From the NCBI GenBank assembly GCA_017559845.1, contig JAFYQQ010000080.1, positions 1 to 51,615 of the forward strand: DNA of 51,615 bases, read 5' to 3'. Position 1 is the first letter of the stretch. Each line of letters begins with the position of its first letter. The DNA comes from Bacteroidaceae bacterium (GTDB lineage Bacteria > Bacteroidota > Bacteroidia > Bacteroidales > Bacteroidaceae). The notes beneath the pieces were generated by a model. It ran no database searches. It saw nothing but the letters and a program-made list of their open reading frames with translations, and was not told the origin of the DNA. This document shows positions 17,180 to 25,876 of the stretch, in pieces. Made by a program: the position numbers and the translations under genes.

Positions 17180-17794
17180 TTAGTGCTTCTTCCAATTGGG
17201 GTTGTGGCGTTCCATCAATTCTGCCGCCATATCTTCAATGCGCAATCCCTTGCTTGTGAGCAGCACGATGAGGTGGTAAAGCATGTCGCTTCCTTCGTAA
17301 ATGAGACGGTCGTTGCTTCCGTTTGTGGCTTCGATGACCAGTTCCAGTGCCTCTTCACCAACCTTCTGTGCCATTCGGTTCAGACCGTCACGGAACAGGC
17401 TTGTGGTATAAGAGCCTTCGGGCATTTCGCGATGGCGCGTCTCAATGAAGTCGCTCAGTTCAGAAAGGAACATCAGGGGGTGGGGCGCGTTGTGCTCGCC
17501 CCAACAAGTGCCGGTTCCTGTATGGCAGGTGGGACCGTCCGGATGGGCCTGAATAAGCAGTGTGTCTTCATCGCAGTCCACCTTTATGTCTACCACATGC
17601 AACAGGTTTCCACTGGTCTCGCCCTTGGTCCACAGGCATTGTCTGCTGCGGCTCCAGAAGGTTACCAGTCCGCTTTCAACGGTCTTTTCGTATGCTTCCT
17701 TGTTCATGTAACCCAACATCAGCACCTTCTTGGTGCTGGCGTCTTGTATGATGGCGGGTACAAGCCCGTCTGATTTGCTGAAATTTATATTCAT
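17180..17794 (-). CDS. hisI: Bifunctional phosphoribosyl-AMP cyclohydrolase / phosphoribosyl-ATP pyrophosphatase
   Basis: A fused HisI-HisE protein (hisIE) of 204 residues that performs the second and third steps of histidine synthesis. The N-terminal cyclohydrolase (about residues 1-105) has [41 protein letters not shown] and the zinc-ligand [12 protein letters not shown]. The C-terminal pyrophosphatase (from about 110) has [20 protein letters not shown] and [10 protein letters not shown], whose Glu residues bind magnesium. Its start overlaps the hisF stop by 4 bp. Together with hisH, hisA and hisF it completes the second his cluster. Confidence 0.96.
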   Translation of the reverse strand: MNINFSKSDGLVPAIIQDASTKKVLMLGYMNKEAYEKTVESGLVTFWSRSRQCLWTKGETSGNLLHVVDIKVDCDEDTLLIQAHPDGPTCHTGTGTCWGEHNAPHPLMFLSELSDFIETRHREMPEGSYTTSLFRDGLNRMAQKVGEEALELVIEATNGSNDRLIYEGSDMLYHLIVLLTSKGLRIEDMAAELMERHNPNWKKH

Positions 17795-18546
17795 AATCTG
17801 ATATTGATATGCTCGTTGTGAAGATATTGTTTGAGTTCGGGAATGCCAATCTCTCCGAAGTGGAACACGCTGGCGGCCAATGCGGCATCGGCCTTTCCCA
17901 GTGTGAAGGCATCGCGGAAATGTTCCTTGGCTCCGGCACCGCCCGATGCGATGATGGGTATGGTAACGCTTTCTGCCAGTGTGGCAAGGGCTTCGTTGGC
18001 GAAACCGGTCTTCACTCCGTCATGATCCATGCTGGTGAAGAGAATTTCTCCCGCGCCTCTTTCGCATACCTCGTGTGCCCAGTCGAACAGCTTGCGGTCT
18101 GTAGGTACGCGTCCACCGTTCAGATAGCAGGTCCATCCGCTTTCATCCTGATGGGCGTCAATGGCTACCACGCACACCTGGCTGCCGAAGTGGCGGGCTA
18201 TTTCGTCAATCAGTCCAGGCCTTTTCAGTGCAGCACTGTTGATACTCACCTTATCCGCTCCAGCAGAAAGAAGGCGTTCCACGTCTGCCAGTTCTCCAAT
18301 TCCTCCGCCTACGGTAAAGGGTATGCTCAGTTCCGATGCCACTCTTCTTACCATTTCGGTAAAGGTCTTTCTGCCTTCGTGGCTTGCGGTGATATCAAGG
18401 AACACCAGTTCGTCTGCACCCTGTTCGCTATATGCTCTTCCCAGTTCCACTGGGTCTCCGGCCTGGCGCAGGCTCACGAAATTTGTTCCTTTTACCGTCT
18501 GCCCGTCTTTTACGTCGAGGCAGGGGATGATTCTTTTTGCTAACAT
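17791..18546 (-). CDS. hisF: Imidazole glycerol phosphate synthase, cyclase subunit
   Basis: HisF is the (beta/alpha)8 cyclase that uses ammonia from HisH to turn PRFAR into imidazole-glycerol phosphate and AICAR. It has 251 residues, the normal size. Recognisable elements are [16 protein letters not shown] (Asp11 region), LVFLDITAS, the phosphate loop [40 protein letters not shown] (second catalytic Asp) and IIASGGAG. It overlaps hisIE by 4 bp and starts 51 bp after hisA. The order H-A-F-IE follows the reaction sequence only partly. Confidence 0.97.
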   Translation of the reverse strand: MLAKRIIPCLDVKDGQTVKGTNFVSLRQAGDPVELGRAYSEQGADELVFLDITASHEGRKTFTEMVRRVASELSIPFTVGGGIGELADVERLLSAGADKVSINSAALKRPGLIDEIARHFGSQVCVVAIDAHQDESGWTCYLNGGRVPTDRKLFDWAHEVCERGAGEILFTSMDHDGVKTGFANEALATLAESVTIPIIASGGAGAKEHFRDAFTLGKADAALAASVFHFGEIGIPELKQYLHNEHINIRL

Positions 18547-18597
18547 CTATTATATATATAAATAATGTATAACGTGTTGTGTCTCCGATTTGGAATG

Positions 18598-19335
18598 TCA
18601 GAAAGCCATTTCTGCCAGTTCCTTCATGTTGATTTTGCCCTCGTAGATGGCTTTACCGAAAACCACGGCGGGCACTCCTGCCTTGTCCAGTTGCAGAATG
18701 TCTTCAATACAACTCACACCACCGCTTGCAATCAGACGGCAGTGGGGGAAGGCTTGCATGATGCTACTGTAGAGTGCTGTGGCCGGCCCCTGAAGCATGC
18801 CGTCGCGACTGATGTCTGTGCAGAGTACATGCATCATTCCGGCGTCAAGATAGCGTTGCAGGAAAGGCATCAGTTCGTATGCGCTGTCTTCCTGCCAGCC
18901 GTTGATACTGATTTTGCCGTCCTTTGCGTCTGCTCCCAGTATAAGGTGTTCCGCTCCGTATCTTTCCATCCATCCCAATACTGTATCAGGCTGGGTTACC
19001 GCAATGCTTCCACAGGTTACCATTTCAGCTCCGGCATCCAGTACGCGTGCCATGTCATCATCGGTCTTCACACCACCGCCGAAGTCCACTATGAGCTTTG
19101 TGGCGCGTGTGATGGCTTTCAGTATATGGTCGTTTACTACGTGGCGGCTCTTGGCTCCGTCCAAATCCACCAGATGCAGACGGGTGAAGCCCATGTCTTC
19201 AAAACGGCGGGCCATATCCACTGGGTCTTCTGCATACACATGGCTGGTGGCATAGTCTCCTTGGGTCAGTCTCACACATTTGCCTTCAATGAGGTCTATG
19301 GCGGGAATGGGTGTTATCTGCAGCTTTTTCATCAC
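18598..19335 (-). CDS. hisA: 1-(5-phosphoribosyl)-5-[(5-phosphoribosylamino)methylideneamino] imidazole-4-carboxamide isomerase
   Basis: HisA performs the Amadori-type isomerisation of ProFAR to PRFAR. The 245-residue TIM barrel shows PIPAIDLIEGKCVRLTQGDY (catalytic Asp near residue 13), LHLVDLDGAK, IVDFGGGVKTDDD, VTCGSIAV, LGADAKDGKISINGW and VLCTDISRDGML (second catalytic Asp). It shares the ancestral duplicated half-barrel with HisF. The start overlaps the hisH stop by 4 bp. A start one codon later (MKKLQ) is equally possible. Confidence 0.96.
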   Translation of the reverse strand: MMKKLQITPIPAIDLIEGKCVRLTQGDYATSHVYAEDPVDMARRFEDMGFTRLHLVDLDGAKSRHVVNDHILKAITRATKLIVDFGGGVKTDDDMARVLDAGAEMVTCGSIAVTQPDTVLGWMERYGAEHLILGADAKDGKISINGWQEDSAYELMPFLQRYLDAGMMHVLCTDISRDGMLQGPATALYSSIMQAFPHCRLIASGGVSCIEDILQLDKAGVPAVVFGKAIYEGKINMKELAEMAF

Positions 19336-19922
19336 AGGTCAAGGAAATTTTGGATGATACGTTGTCCCACATTACCGCTCTTTTCGGGGTGGAACTGTGT
19401 GGCATAAAAATTGTCTCGCTGTATGGCTGCGCTGAAGGGATTGATGTAGTCGCTCTGGGCAATGGTCCATTCGCAAACAGGTACATAGAAACTGTGGACA
19501 AAATAGACAAACTCGCCTTCTTGGATGTTCTTGAATAACGGACTCTTCAGGTTGGTCAGGTCATTCCATCCCATGTGAGGTACCTTTTCCTCATGCTTTT
19601 GGGGAACGAAGCGCTTTACATCTGTGTCAAAAATGTCCAGGCAGTCCACATCGCCTTCGGCAGAATGGCGGCACATGAGCTGTTGACCAATGCAGATGCC
19701 CAGTACCGGTTGGGTCAGTGAGCGGATTACTTCGTCCAGTTTACGCTCACGCAGATATTGCATGGCGTTGCTGGCCTCGCCCTGACCGGGGAAAATCACC
19801 TTGTCGGCCTGGTGCAAAATCTTTGCATCGTCCGTCAGTATTGGCTCTACGCCCATTCGTTGAAGGACGCTAAGAACCGAATATATATTGCCGGCGTTAT
19901 ATTTAACTACAGCTACAGTCAT
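19332..19922 (-). CDS. hisH: Imidazole glycerol phosphate synthase, glutaminase subunit
   Basis: HisH is a class I glutamine amidotransferase that supplies ammonia to HisF. The 196-residue product starting MTVAVVKYNAGNIYSV shows the oxyanion strand KVIFPGQGEASNAM, the nucleophilic Cys in PVLGICIGQQLM, and the distal His-Glu pair in ATQFHPEKSG. An in-frame ATG at 19946 would add eight residues and overlap the -7 promoter element, so 19922 is chosen. It is the first gene of a long minus-strand run extending through hisAFIE, ftsE, lysC, lysA and on to 10896. Confidence 0.96.
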   Translation of the reverse strand: MTVAVVKYNAGNIYSVLSVLQRMGVEPILTDDAKILHQADKVIFPGQGEASNAMQYLRERKLDEVIRSLTQPVLGICIGQQLMCRHSAEGDVDCLDIFDTDVKRFVPQKHEEKVPHMGWNDLTNLKSPLFKNIQEGEFVYFVHSFYVPVCEWTIAQSDYINPFSAAIQRDNFYATQFHPEKSGNVGQRIIQNFLDL

Positions 19923-19943
19923 CTCAATTTTAATTTTTGGGCA

Positions 19944-19951
19944 CAAAGATA
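19944..19951 (-). promoter_or_regulatory. -7 element (TAtcTTTG) for the hisHAFIE operon
   Basis: Minus-strand TATCTTTG matches the Bacteroidetes -7 consensus and lies 21 bp before the chosen hisH ATG. A clear -33 box was not found, and the upstream sequence is A-rich on that strand. Confidence 0.6.
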
Positions 19952-20049
19952 CGCTTTTTTTTAGAATTAAGATTCCTTTTTTTCAGGCAATGATGCGTAT
20001 GTGTATAAATTTATGTATATAAAATTGTGAGGAGAACCTGTGAAAACAA

Positions 20050-20077
20050 AAAAGAGCGATGCTTAAGCATCACTCTT
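20050..20077 (-). terminator. Terminator of tRNA-Ala
   Basis: On the minus strand, AAGAGTGATGCTT and AAGCATCGCTCTT form a stem with essentially no extra loop and one mismatch. A run of T follows (TTTTTTGTTTT). It starts 3 bp after the tRNA 3' end, a standard intrinsic terminator. Confidence 0.85.
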
Positions 20078-20080
20078 CTG

Positions 20081-20154
<74 letters not shown>

Positions 20155-20172
20155 GTTTGCTGAATTGCGGTG

Positions 20173-20203
20173 CAAAGATACTGCCTTTTTTCCATTCTGC
20201 AAA
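20173..20203 (-). promoter_or_regulatory. Promoter of tRNA-Ala (-33 TTTG, -7 TAtcTTTG)
   Basis: On the minus strand TTTG (20200-20203) is followed after 19 bp by TATCTTTG (20173-20180), a full match to the Bacteroidetes primary promoter. It lies 18 bp before the first tRNA base. Confidence 0.85.
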
Positions 20204-20285
20204 CATTTTTCCGGATTTTTTTTATTTTTTGTCATATTGTTTCTGTCGTCCATAGCCTTGCTGTTCTGGTTTGCTTTTAAAACCG

Positions 20286-20293
20286 TAACTTTG
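20286..20293 (+). promoter_or_regulatory. -7 element (TAacTTTG) for the GH127 gene
   Basis: TAACTTTG matches the -7 consensus, 72 bp before the ATG at 20366. No -33 TTTG with normal spacing is clear. The leader between is A/T-rich and holds no recognised riboswitch. Confidence 0.55.
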
Positions 20294-20365
20294 TGGAAGA
20301 ATCTATATAAAAACAGGAGAAGCACACTAGATTAAACGATTGACAATAATTAAACGTATATAACC

Positions 20366-22864
20366 ATGTATATTAATTCACGACTTTTCAAACATACACT
20401 TTTCTATGCATTGGCGGGTGTTGCACTTGGTGCTTGTACAGAGAATGTCTCTGCCCCTAAGGTAGAAGAGCCTTTGACACAAATTCCTTTTCATCAGGTT
20501 ACATTGAATGACAATTTCTGGCTTCCGCGTCTGCAGATACAGAAGAAGACCCTTGTACCCTTCTCGTTGCAGAAGACTGAACACGCTGTTGAGAATTTGC
20601 GCCGTGTGGGCAGTTATTTGCGCGGCGAGAAAGTGACCGAACAGTTTCAAGGTCCGTATTTCGTAGCCTCTGACCTGTTCAAGGTGATGGAAGGGGCTGC
20701 CTGTCTGCTCACGTTGGAGAAAGACGCCGTTCTGGAAAAGCAGATGGATGAGATAATTGATATTATAGCCGCAGCCCAGGCGCCCGACGGCTATCTTTAT
20801 GAACATCATATCTTGCCTCCGCATCTGCGCAATCCCCACAATCATGCCGGCGATACGCCTTATTCCTTTGTAGACCACAGCCACGAACTCTATAACATGG
20901 GTCACATGTACGAGGGTGCCGTAGCTTATTTCCGTGCAACCGGCAAACGTAAGTGGTTGGATGTGGCGGAGAAGAACGCACGCCACATCAACAAGGTTTT
21001 TTTTGAAGGTGATCCCAACTATAACGGCGGAAAACCTGTGATGCAGGCTCCCGGCCACGAAGAAATAGAACTGGCATTGGTTAAGTTGTACCAGGCAACG
21101 GGCGAAAAGCTCTATCTGGATATGGCCAAGAAGTTCATTGATATTCGTGGCGTTACCTATAAGCCCGACGGTAAGGGGTGGTTGAGCTACGACTATGCGC
21201 AGCAGCATCATCCCGTGCGCGAGCAACGTACCGCTCTGGGCCATGCCGTGCGCGCCACTTATCTTTATTCTGGCATGGCGGACATTGTGGCCATGGTGGG
21301 AGACACCACGTTGCTTCCTGCTCTGGATGCCATCTGGCATGATATCGTGGACAAGAAAATGCACATTACCGGCGGTCTGGGTGCCGTTCCCGGTATTGAG
21401 GGCTTCGGTCCCGAATATGTCCTGCCCAATAAGGATACCTATAATGAAACCTGTTCTGCCCTTGGAAACGTCCTTTTCAACTATCGCATGTACCTCATGT
21501 CTGGCGATGCCAAGTATGTCGATGTGGCTGAAGTGTCGCTCTATAACAATGTGTTGGCGGGTGTAAATCTCGAGGGTAACCGCTTCTTCTATGTCAATCC
21601 CCTGGAAGCCGACGGCCGCAAAACCTTCAACCATGGGCGCGCTGGTCGCTCGCCTTGGTTTGGCACAGCATGCTGTCCTTCCAATTTGGCACGTCTTATT
21701 CCGCAGGTTTCCGGCATGATCTATTCGCATACGGATGATGACATATTCTGCTCCCTCTATGCCGGCAGTACGGTTGAGGTTCCCTTGAAGGCTGGAGGTG
21801 TAAAGTTGGAACAGCAGACCGACTATCCCTTTGACGGACATATTTCCTTTACCGTCAATCCGGCTCCCGGTGCGGAAAATTTCACGCTTTGGCTGCGAAT
21901 TCCATCTTGGTTGAATGACAAGTTTGTGCCCGGAGAGTTGTATACATATGCCGATGGCATTGATTCCCGTTATACCCTTCGCGTCAATGGTAAGACAGTC
22001 GAGAGTGGGGTGGTGGACGGTTTCTTGCCAGTGTCCAGAACGTGGAAGGCCGGCGATGTGGTGGAACTTGATTTGCCCATGGAAGTTCGCTTTACCGTAG
22101 CCGACGAACGGGTCAAGGCCGACAGCAACCGCCTCTGTGTTACCCGTGGTCCGCTCGTTTATTGTGCAGAGGAAGAGGACAATGCACATCAGGTATCTTC
22201 CTATTTTATTTCTGATGACAAGCCCAAAGCCGATGTGGGAATGTTTGAAACGGGCATAATGACCGGTATCCGCACTATTTCGCTTCCTGCCGCAGCTGCC
22301 AGTGGCGAAGAGGAAATGTCAGACTCACTTATGCTGGTGCCTTATTATGCTTGGAACAACCGTGGTGACAACGAGGCGATGAATGTATGGTTTGCACGCG
22401 ATGCTGCCACCGTGCGTTCCGCTATGACTTTCCCTGTAGGTAACATAGCCGACATCAAGGCTACTTACACCTTTTCCAATGACGATGTTATGGCACCCGT
22501 AGATGGCAAACGACCCGCTAATTCTTTTGACCGTACCATACCCCGTTGGACGGCATGGCCAAAGGTGGGAGAGAAGCAGACTGTAGAGGTTAAACTCAAA
22601 AAGAAGCAGCCTATAGAAAGCGTCTCCGTCTATTGGTACGATGACAAGGGGGGCGTACAACGTCCCATGGAATGGAACATGGAATATTTTGTGGACGGAA
22701 AGTGGCAAGAGTTTAAGCCATACATTACAGACCGTTTTGGCATTGAACTGGATCAGTTTAACATGGTGCATCCTGCTTCCGCAATAGTGGCAGAAGCGCT
22801 GCGCCTACACATTACCCCCAAGAAAGAATCCTCTGTAGGTATTCTTGAACTTACAGTAGAGTAA
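20366..22864 (+). CDS. Glycoside hydrolase family 127 lipoprotein (beta-L-arabinofuranosidase-like)
   Basis: An 832-residue GH127 protein. The N-terminus carries a signal peptide with lipobox ALGACT (Cys near residue 23), so it is probably lipid-anchored. The catalytic (alpha/alpha)6 barrel runs from about residue 40, with YNETCSALGNVLFNYRM (family Glu and Cys) and FGTACCPSNLARLIPQ, where Cys436 and Cys437 match the zinc-bound nucleophile pair known in Bifidobacterium HypBA1. The C-terminal beta domains follow. Family members remove terminal beta-L-arabinofuranose. No SusC/SusD or regulator is next to it, so the substrate source is unknown. A double phased repeat array fills its 3' flank. Confidence 0.93.
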   Translation: MYINSRLFKHTLFYALAGVALGACTENVSAPKVEEPLTQIPFHQVTLNDNFWLPRLQIQKKTLVPFSLQKTEHAVENLRRVGSYLRGEKVTEQFQGPYFVASDLFKVMEGAACLLTLEKDAVLEKQMDEIIDIIAAAQAPDGYLYEHHILPPHLRNPHNHAGDTPYSFVDHSHELYNMGHMYEGAVAYFRATGKRKWLDVAEKNARHINKVFFEGDPNYNGGKPVMQAPGHEEIELALVKLYQATGEKLYLDMAKKFIDIRGVTYKPDGKGWLSYDYAQQHHPVREQRTALGHAVRATYLYSGMADIVAMVGDTTLLPALDAIWHDIVDKKMHITGGLGAVPGIEGFGPEYVLPNKDTYNETCSALGNVLFNYRMYLMSGDAKYVDVAEVSLYNNVLAGVNLEGNRFFYVNPLEADGRKTFNHGRAGRSPWFGTACCPSNLARLIPQVSGMIYSHTDDDIFCSLYAGSTVEVPLKAGGVKLEQQTDYPFDGHISFTVNPAPGAENFTLWLRIPSWLNDKFVPGELYTYADGIDSRYTLRVNGKTVESGVVDGFLPVSRTWKAGDVVELDLPMEVRFTVADERVKADSNRLCVTRGPLVYCAEEEDNAHQVSSYFISDDKPKADVGMFETGIMTGIRTISLPAAAASGEEEMSDSLMLVPYYAWNNRGDNEAMNVWFARDAATVRSAMTFPVGNIADIKATYTFSNDDVMAPVDGKRPANSFDRTIPRWTAWPKVGEKQTVEVKLKKKQPIESVSVYWYDDKGGVQRPMEWNMEYFVDGKWQEFKPYITDRFGIELDQFNMVHPASAIVAEALRLHITPKKESSVGILELTVE

Positions 22865-22879
22865 AGGGGCATTTAATAG

Positions 22880-23081
22880 CAGTAGTACTGCGTTGCCCAT
22901 TTCAGATATACTGCAACTGCCAATGCAGATATACTGCGTTGGCAGTTGCAGTATATCTGCTCTGAAAAAAACAATATTTCTTTCCCAAAAAGACATTGCA
23001 TTGACTTGCCTGATTCAATGCATTGTCTTTGCTTTGTCAATGCATTGACTTTGCCAACTCAATGCATTGTCTTATTTTCCA
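22880..23081. repeat. Composite phased array: four 23-bp units then five 22-bp units
   Basis: Units start at 22880, 22903, 22926 and 22949 (23-bp pitch) and each begins with a dyad CAG-N5-CTG, e.g. CAGTAGTACTG or CAGATATACTG. They are followed without a gap by units at 22972 (degenerate), 22994, 23016, 23038 and 23060 (22-bp pitch). The last three begin with the perfect palindrome CAATGCATTG. The unit remainders vary. The array fills the gap between the 3' ends of the GH127 gene and rpiB, ahead of the terminator at 23131. Three units contribute to a 21-bp perfect inverted repeat (22903-22923 with 22939-22959). Confidence 0.85.
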
Positions 23082-23130
23082 CATAATGCCCTCATTCCTG
23101 CGTCATCTTTGTTTCGTTGTGAACGTATAA

Positions 23131-23180
23131 AAAGAATCACCTCAACCCAGATTTTACTGCGGTTGAGGTGATTTCTTTTA
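23131..23180. terminator. Bidirectional terminator between GH127 and rpiB
   Basis: ATCACCTCAACC (23136-23147) and GGTTGAGGTGAT (23161-23172) form a perfect 12-bp stem with a 13-base loop. It is flanked by aaaag on the left and ttctttta on the right, so it can end transcription in both directions. The converging genes stop at 22864 and 23201. Confidence 0.88.
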
Positions 23181-23200
23181 TAGGGATGTGTAAACAGTGT

Positions 23201-23641
23201 TTACTTTACGGGAATCTTGTCTATTCTGCCTTGGTGGCGGCCTCCTTCAAATGCAGTGCCAAGGAAGTTGTCCATTATGGTAACGGCTTCTTCGTGGCTG
23301 ATGAATCTGCCGGGCATTACCAATACGTTGGCGTCGTTGTGCTGGCGGGTGAGGCTGGCTATTTCTGGCTGCCAGCAGAGGGCGGCACGTATGCCTTGGT
23401 GCTTGTTCAGCGTCATGCTGATACCTTCACCGCTACCGCAGATGGCAATGCCGGGGTAGCATGTGCCTTCTTCAACGGCAAGGGCAAGAGGGTGGGCGTA
23501 GTCGGGATAGTCGCAGCTGGCTTCGCTGTCGGTTCCGAAATCTTTATAGGCTATGCCTTTTCCCTGAAGATAAGTCTTTACAAATTCCTTAAGTTCATAT
23601 CCGGCATGGTCGCTTGCCAGTCCGATTGTCTTGATTTCCAT
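23201..23641 (-). CDS. rpiB: Ribose-5-phosphate isomerase B
   Basis: RpiB interconverts ribose 5-phosphate and ribulose 5-phosphate in the non-oxidative pentose phosphate pathway. The 146-residue protein has IGLASDHAGYELKEFVK, DFGTDSEASCDYPDYA, the active-site Cys region GIAICGSGEGISMTLNKH, RAALCWQPEIASLTRQHNDANVLVMPGRFIS in shortened spacing, and the usual RpiB/LacAB fold length. It starts 12 bp after the transketolase gene, so the two pentose phosphate enzymes form an operon. The terminator at 23131 closes the unit. Confidence 0.96.
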   Translation of the reverse strand: MEIKTIGLASDHAGYELKEFVKTYLQGKGIAYKDFGTDSEASCDYPDYAHPLALAVEEGTCYPGIAICGSGEGISMTLNKHQGIRAALCWQPEIASLTRQHNDANVLVMPGRFISHEEAVTIMDNFLGTAFEGGRHQGRIDKIPVK

Positions 23642-23652
23642 ACGTTATATGA

Positions 23653-25680
23653 TTATGACAACATTGCCTTTACCTGTTCGTATACGTTCTGGGCGGTGTA
23701 GCCTAACTTCTCGTCCAATACCTTGTAGGGTGCGCTGAATCCAAAGCTGTCCAGACCCCAGATGCGGCTTTCGGGCTGTGCACCAATGAGGAAGCCCTGG
23801 AGGTTTACGGGCAGACCGGCGGTGAGGCCGAATACCTTTGATCCCATGGGGATGATGCTCTGCTGATACTCGATGGGCTGTGTGCGGAATACGCCTTCAG
23901 AGGGTACTGACACGATGCGTGTCTTGATGCCTTCCTGACGAAGCAGTTCTGCACCGGCAACGAGGGTGGATACTTCTGATCCGGATGCCACCATGATGAC
24001 ATCGTAGTCCTCATCACTGCCAGTTACGATATACGCGCCTTTGCGTGCTTGTTCGTAATCGGTGCCTGCGGGCAAGTTGTTTACGTTCTGGCGGCTGAGG
24101 ATAAGTGCTGTGGGTGAATAGTCGTTCTCCATTGCCATTGCCCATGCCACAGATGTTTCGTGTACGTCGGCAGGACGGAGTACCATCATGGAGTTGCGTC
24201 CCTTGTGGTTCTTCAGTTTTTCCATGAGACGGATCTGCGCTTCCTGTTCTACGGGTTCGTGGGTGGGGCCGTCTTCTCCTACGCGGAATGCGTCGTGTGT
24301 CCAGATGAACTTGACGGGCAACTGCATGAGGGCTGCCATACGGATGGCGGGCTTCATGTAGTCAGAGAACACGAAGAATGTACCGCAAGCGGGAATGATA
24401 CCGCCATGCAGCGCCATACCGATGCAGCAGCAAGCCATGGTGAGCTCTGCCACGCCTGCCTGAAGGAATCCACCAGAGAAGTCGCCGGCTACAAGGTTCT
24501 TGGTCTTGTTGAGGAATCCGTCGGTCTTGTCGCTATTGCTGAGGTCGGCGCTTGAACAAATCATGTTGGGTACCTGTTCTGCAAGGATGCCCAGACAGGC
24601 TGCGCTTGCATTGCGGGTGGGGGCGTCGTCCTTTTGTGTGAGGCCGCTCCAGTCTACAACGGGAGCTTTACCGCTGAACCATTGTGTCTGCTTGGCAGCC
24701 ATTTCGGGGTTGGCCTTTGCCCATTCTTCTTCTTCCGCGTGGCGCTCTGCGGCTATGGCTTCCAACTCAATGGCGCGCTTTGCATAGATTTCTTTTACGT
24801 CGTCAAAGATTACGAAGGGATTTTCGGGGTCACCACCCAGATTCTTGACGGTATTGACGTATGCATCTCCTCCGAGGGGTGCGCCGTGGGTCTTGCAGCT
24901 TCTTTCATAGGAAGAGCCGTCTGCCTGGAGGGCGCCCTTACCCATGATGCAGCGGCCGATGATGAGGGTGGGCTTGCCCACAACCTTCTGGGCAGCTTCA
25001 ATGGCTGTGCGGATTTGGGGAACATCGTTTCCGTCAATCTCAAACACTTCCCATCCCATGGCGCGATACTTGGCGCCGGTGTCTTCTGCCATTACATCGC
25101 TGGTTTCGGTGGAGAGCTGGATTTCATTGGCATCATAGAACATGATGAGGTTGTCCAACTGCAGTTTGCCTGCAATACGGGCTGCACCTAATGAGATTTC
25201 TTCCTGGATTCCACCGTCGCTGATATAGGTGTAGATAATTTCCTTACTGAACGTGGGGTTGCCGGTATGGGCTGCCAGGAACTTTGCTGCTATGGCTGCT
25301 CCAACGGCATAGGTGTGACCCTGACCCAGAGGACCAGATGTGTTCTCTATTCCGCGTGTGGGATCAAATTCGGGATGTCCGGTTGTGGGAGAACCCCATT
25401 GACGGAGGTTGGCCAGTTCGTCCAGCGTGTATTTTCCTGTGAGACACAACTGGGCATACAGCATGGGGGCCATGTGTCCGGGATCCAGATAGAAACGGTC
25501 ACGACCAACCCACAAAGGATCCTTGGGGGCGTATTTAAGATATTCGCTATAGAGCACGTTGATGAAGTCTGCTCCGCCCATAGCTCCGCCAGGGTGGCCG
25601 CTTTTTGCTTTCTCTACCGCGCTTACTGCCAATATGCGGATATTGTCGGCCGCATGATTAAGGGTCTTGATATCGTTCAT
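23653..25680 (-). CDS. tkt: Transketolase
   Basis: Transketolase moves two-carbon ketol units between sugar phosphates using thiamine diphosphate. The 675-residue protein contains the N-terminal KSGHPGGAMGGADF, GPLGQGHTYAVGAAIA, and the cofactor motif region SDGGIQEEISLGAARIAG ending in NEIQLS. The pyrimidine-binding domain has GDFSGGFLQAGVAELTM and THDAFRVGEDGPTHEPVEQ (substrate His residues), followed by the C-terminal domain. The first motif is SDGG instead of the GDGC known from E. coli. It is 12 bp upstream of rpiB and is separated from galK by a terminator, so it has its own promoter. Confidence 0.96.
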   Translation of the reverse strand: MNDIKTLNHAADNIRILAVSAVEKAKSGHPGGAMGGADFINVLYSEYLKYAPKDPLWVGRDRFYLDPGHMAPMLYAQLCLTGKYTLDELANLRQWGSPTTGHPEFDPTRGIENTSGPLGQGHTYAVGAAIAAKFLAAHTGNPTFSKEIIYTYISDGGIQEEISLGAARIAGKLQLDNLIMFYDANEIQLSTETSDVMAEDTGAKYRAMGWEVFEIDGNDVPQIRTAIEAAQKVVGKPTLIIGRCIMGKGALQADGSSYERSCKTHGAPLGGDAYVNTVKNLGGDPENPFVIFDDVKEIYAKRAIELEAIAAERHAEEEEWAKANPEMAAKQTQWFSGKAPVVDWSGLTQKDDAPTRNASAACLGILAEQVPNMICSSADLSNSDKTDGFLNKTKNLVAGDFSGGFLQAGVAELTMACCCIGMALHGGIIPACGTFFVFSDYMKPAIRMAALMQLPVKFIWTHDAFRVGEDGPTHEPVEQEAQIRLMEKLKNHKGRNSMMVLRPADVHETSVAWAMAMENDYSPTALILSRQNVNNLPAGTDYEQARKGAYIVTGSDEDYDVIMVASGSEVSTLVAGAELLRQEGIKTRIVSVPSEGVFRTQPIEYQQSIIPMGSKVFGLTAGLPVNLQGFLIGAQPESRIWGLDSFGFSAPYKVLDEKLGYTAQNVYEQVKAMLS

Positions 25681-25711
25681 GTCTTTTTTAGAGTTATTTT
25701 TATTTTGGACA

Positions 25712-25719
25712 CAAATTTA
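25712..25719 (-). promoter_or_regulatory. -7 element (TAaaTTTG) for tkt-rpiB
   Basis: Minus-strand TAAATTTG matches the -7 consensus and lies 31 bp before the tkt ATG. A TTTT in place of TTTG lies 20 bp upstream, a weak -33 match. Confidence 0.55.
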
Positions 25720-25796
25720 CACAATTTATATCAACTAATAAAATCTTTCAATTCTAAATATGCACTAAAGCGTGTTTTTTCTCTTATACATATAAA

Positions 25797-25833
25797 ATTA
25801 AGGCCGTATCCCGGAGTGGGGTACGGCCTTAAT
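25797..25833 (-). terminator. Terminator after galK
   Basis: Bases 25797-25812 and 25818-25833 form a 16-bp stem (attaaggccgtatccc with ggggtacggccttaat) with one G-U pair and a short loop. On the minus strand it is followed by an A/T-rich tail ending tttta. It lies 43 bp after the galK stop and separates the gal genes from tkt. Confidence 0.85.
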
Positions 25834-25876
25834 GGCGGTATTGATGGTTTTACAATACTATAATTTTTGTGTATTA

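Noticed and set aside
20378..22189. A 603-codon minus-strand open frame antisense to the GH127 gene
   Set aside because: The plus strand gives a complete GH127 protein with a lipobox and catalytic Cys pair. The antisense translation has no recognisable domain.
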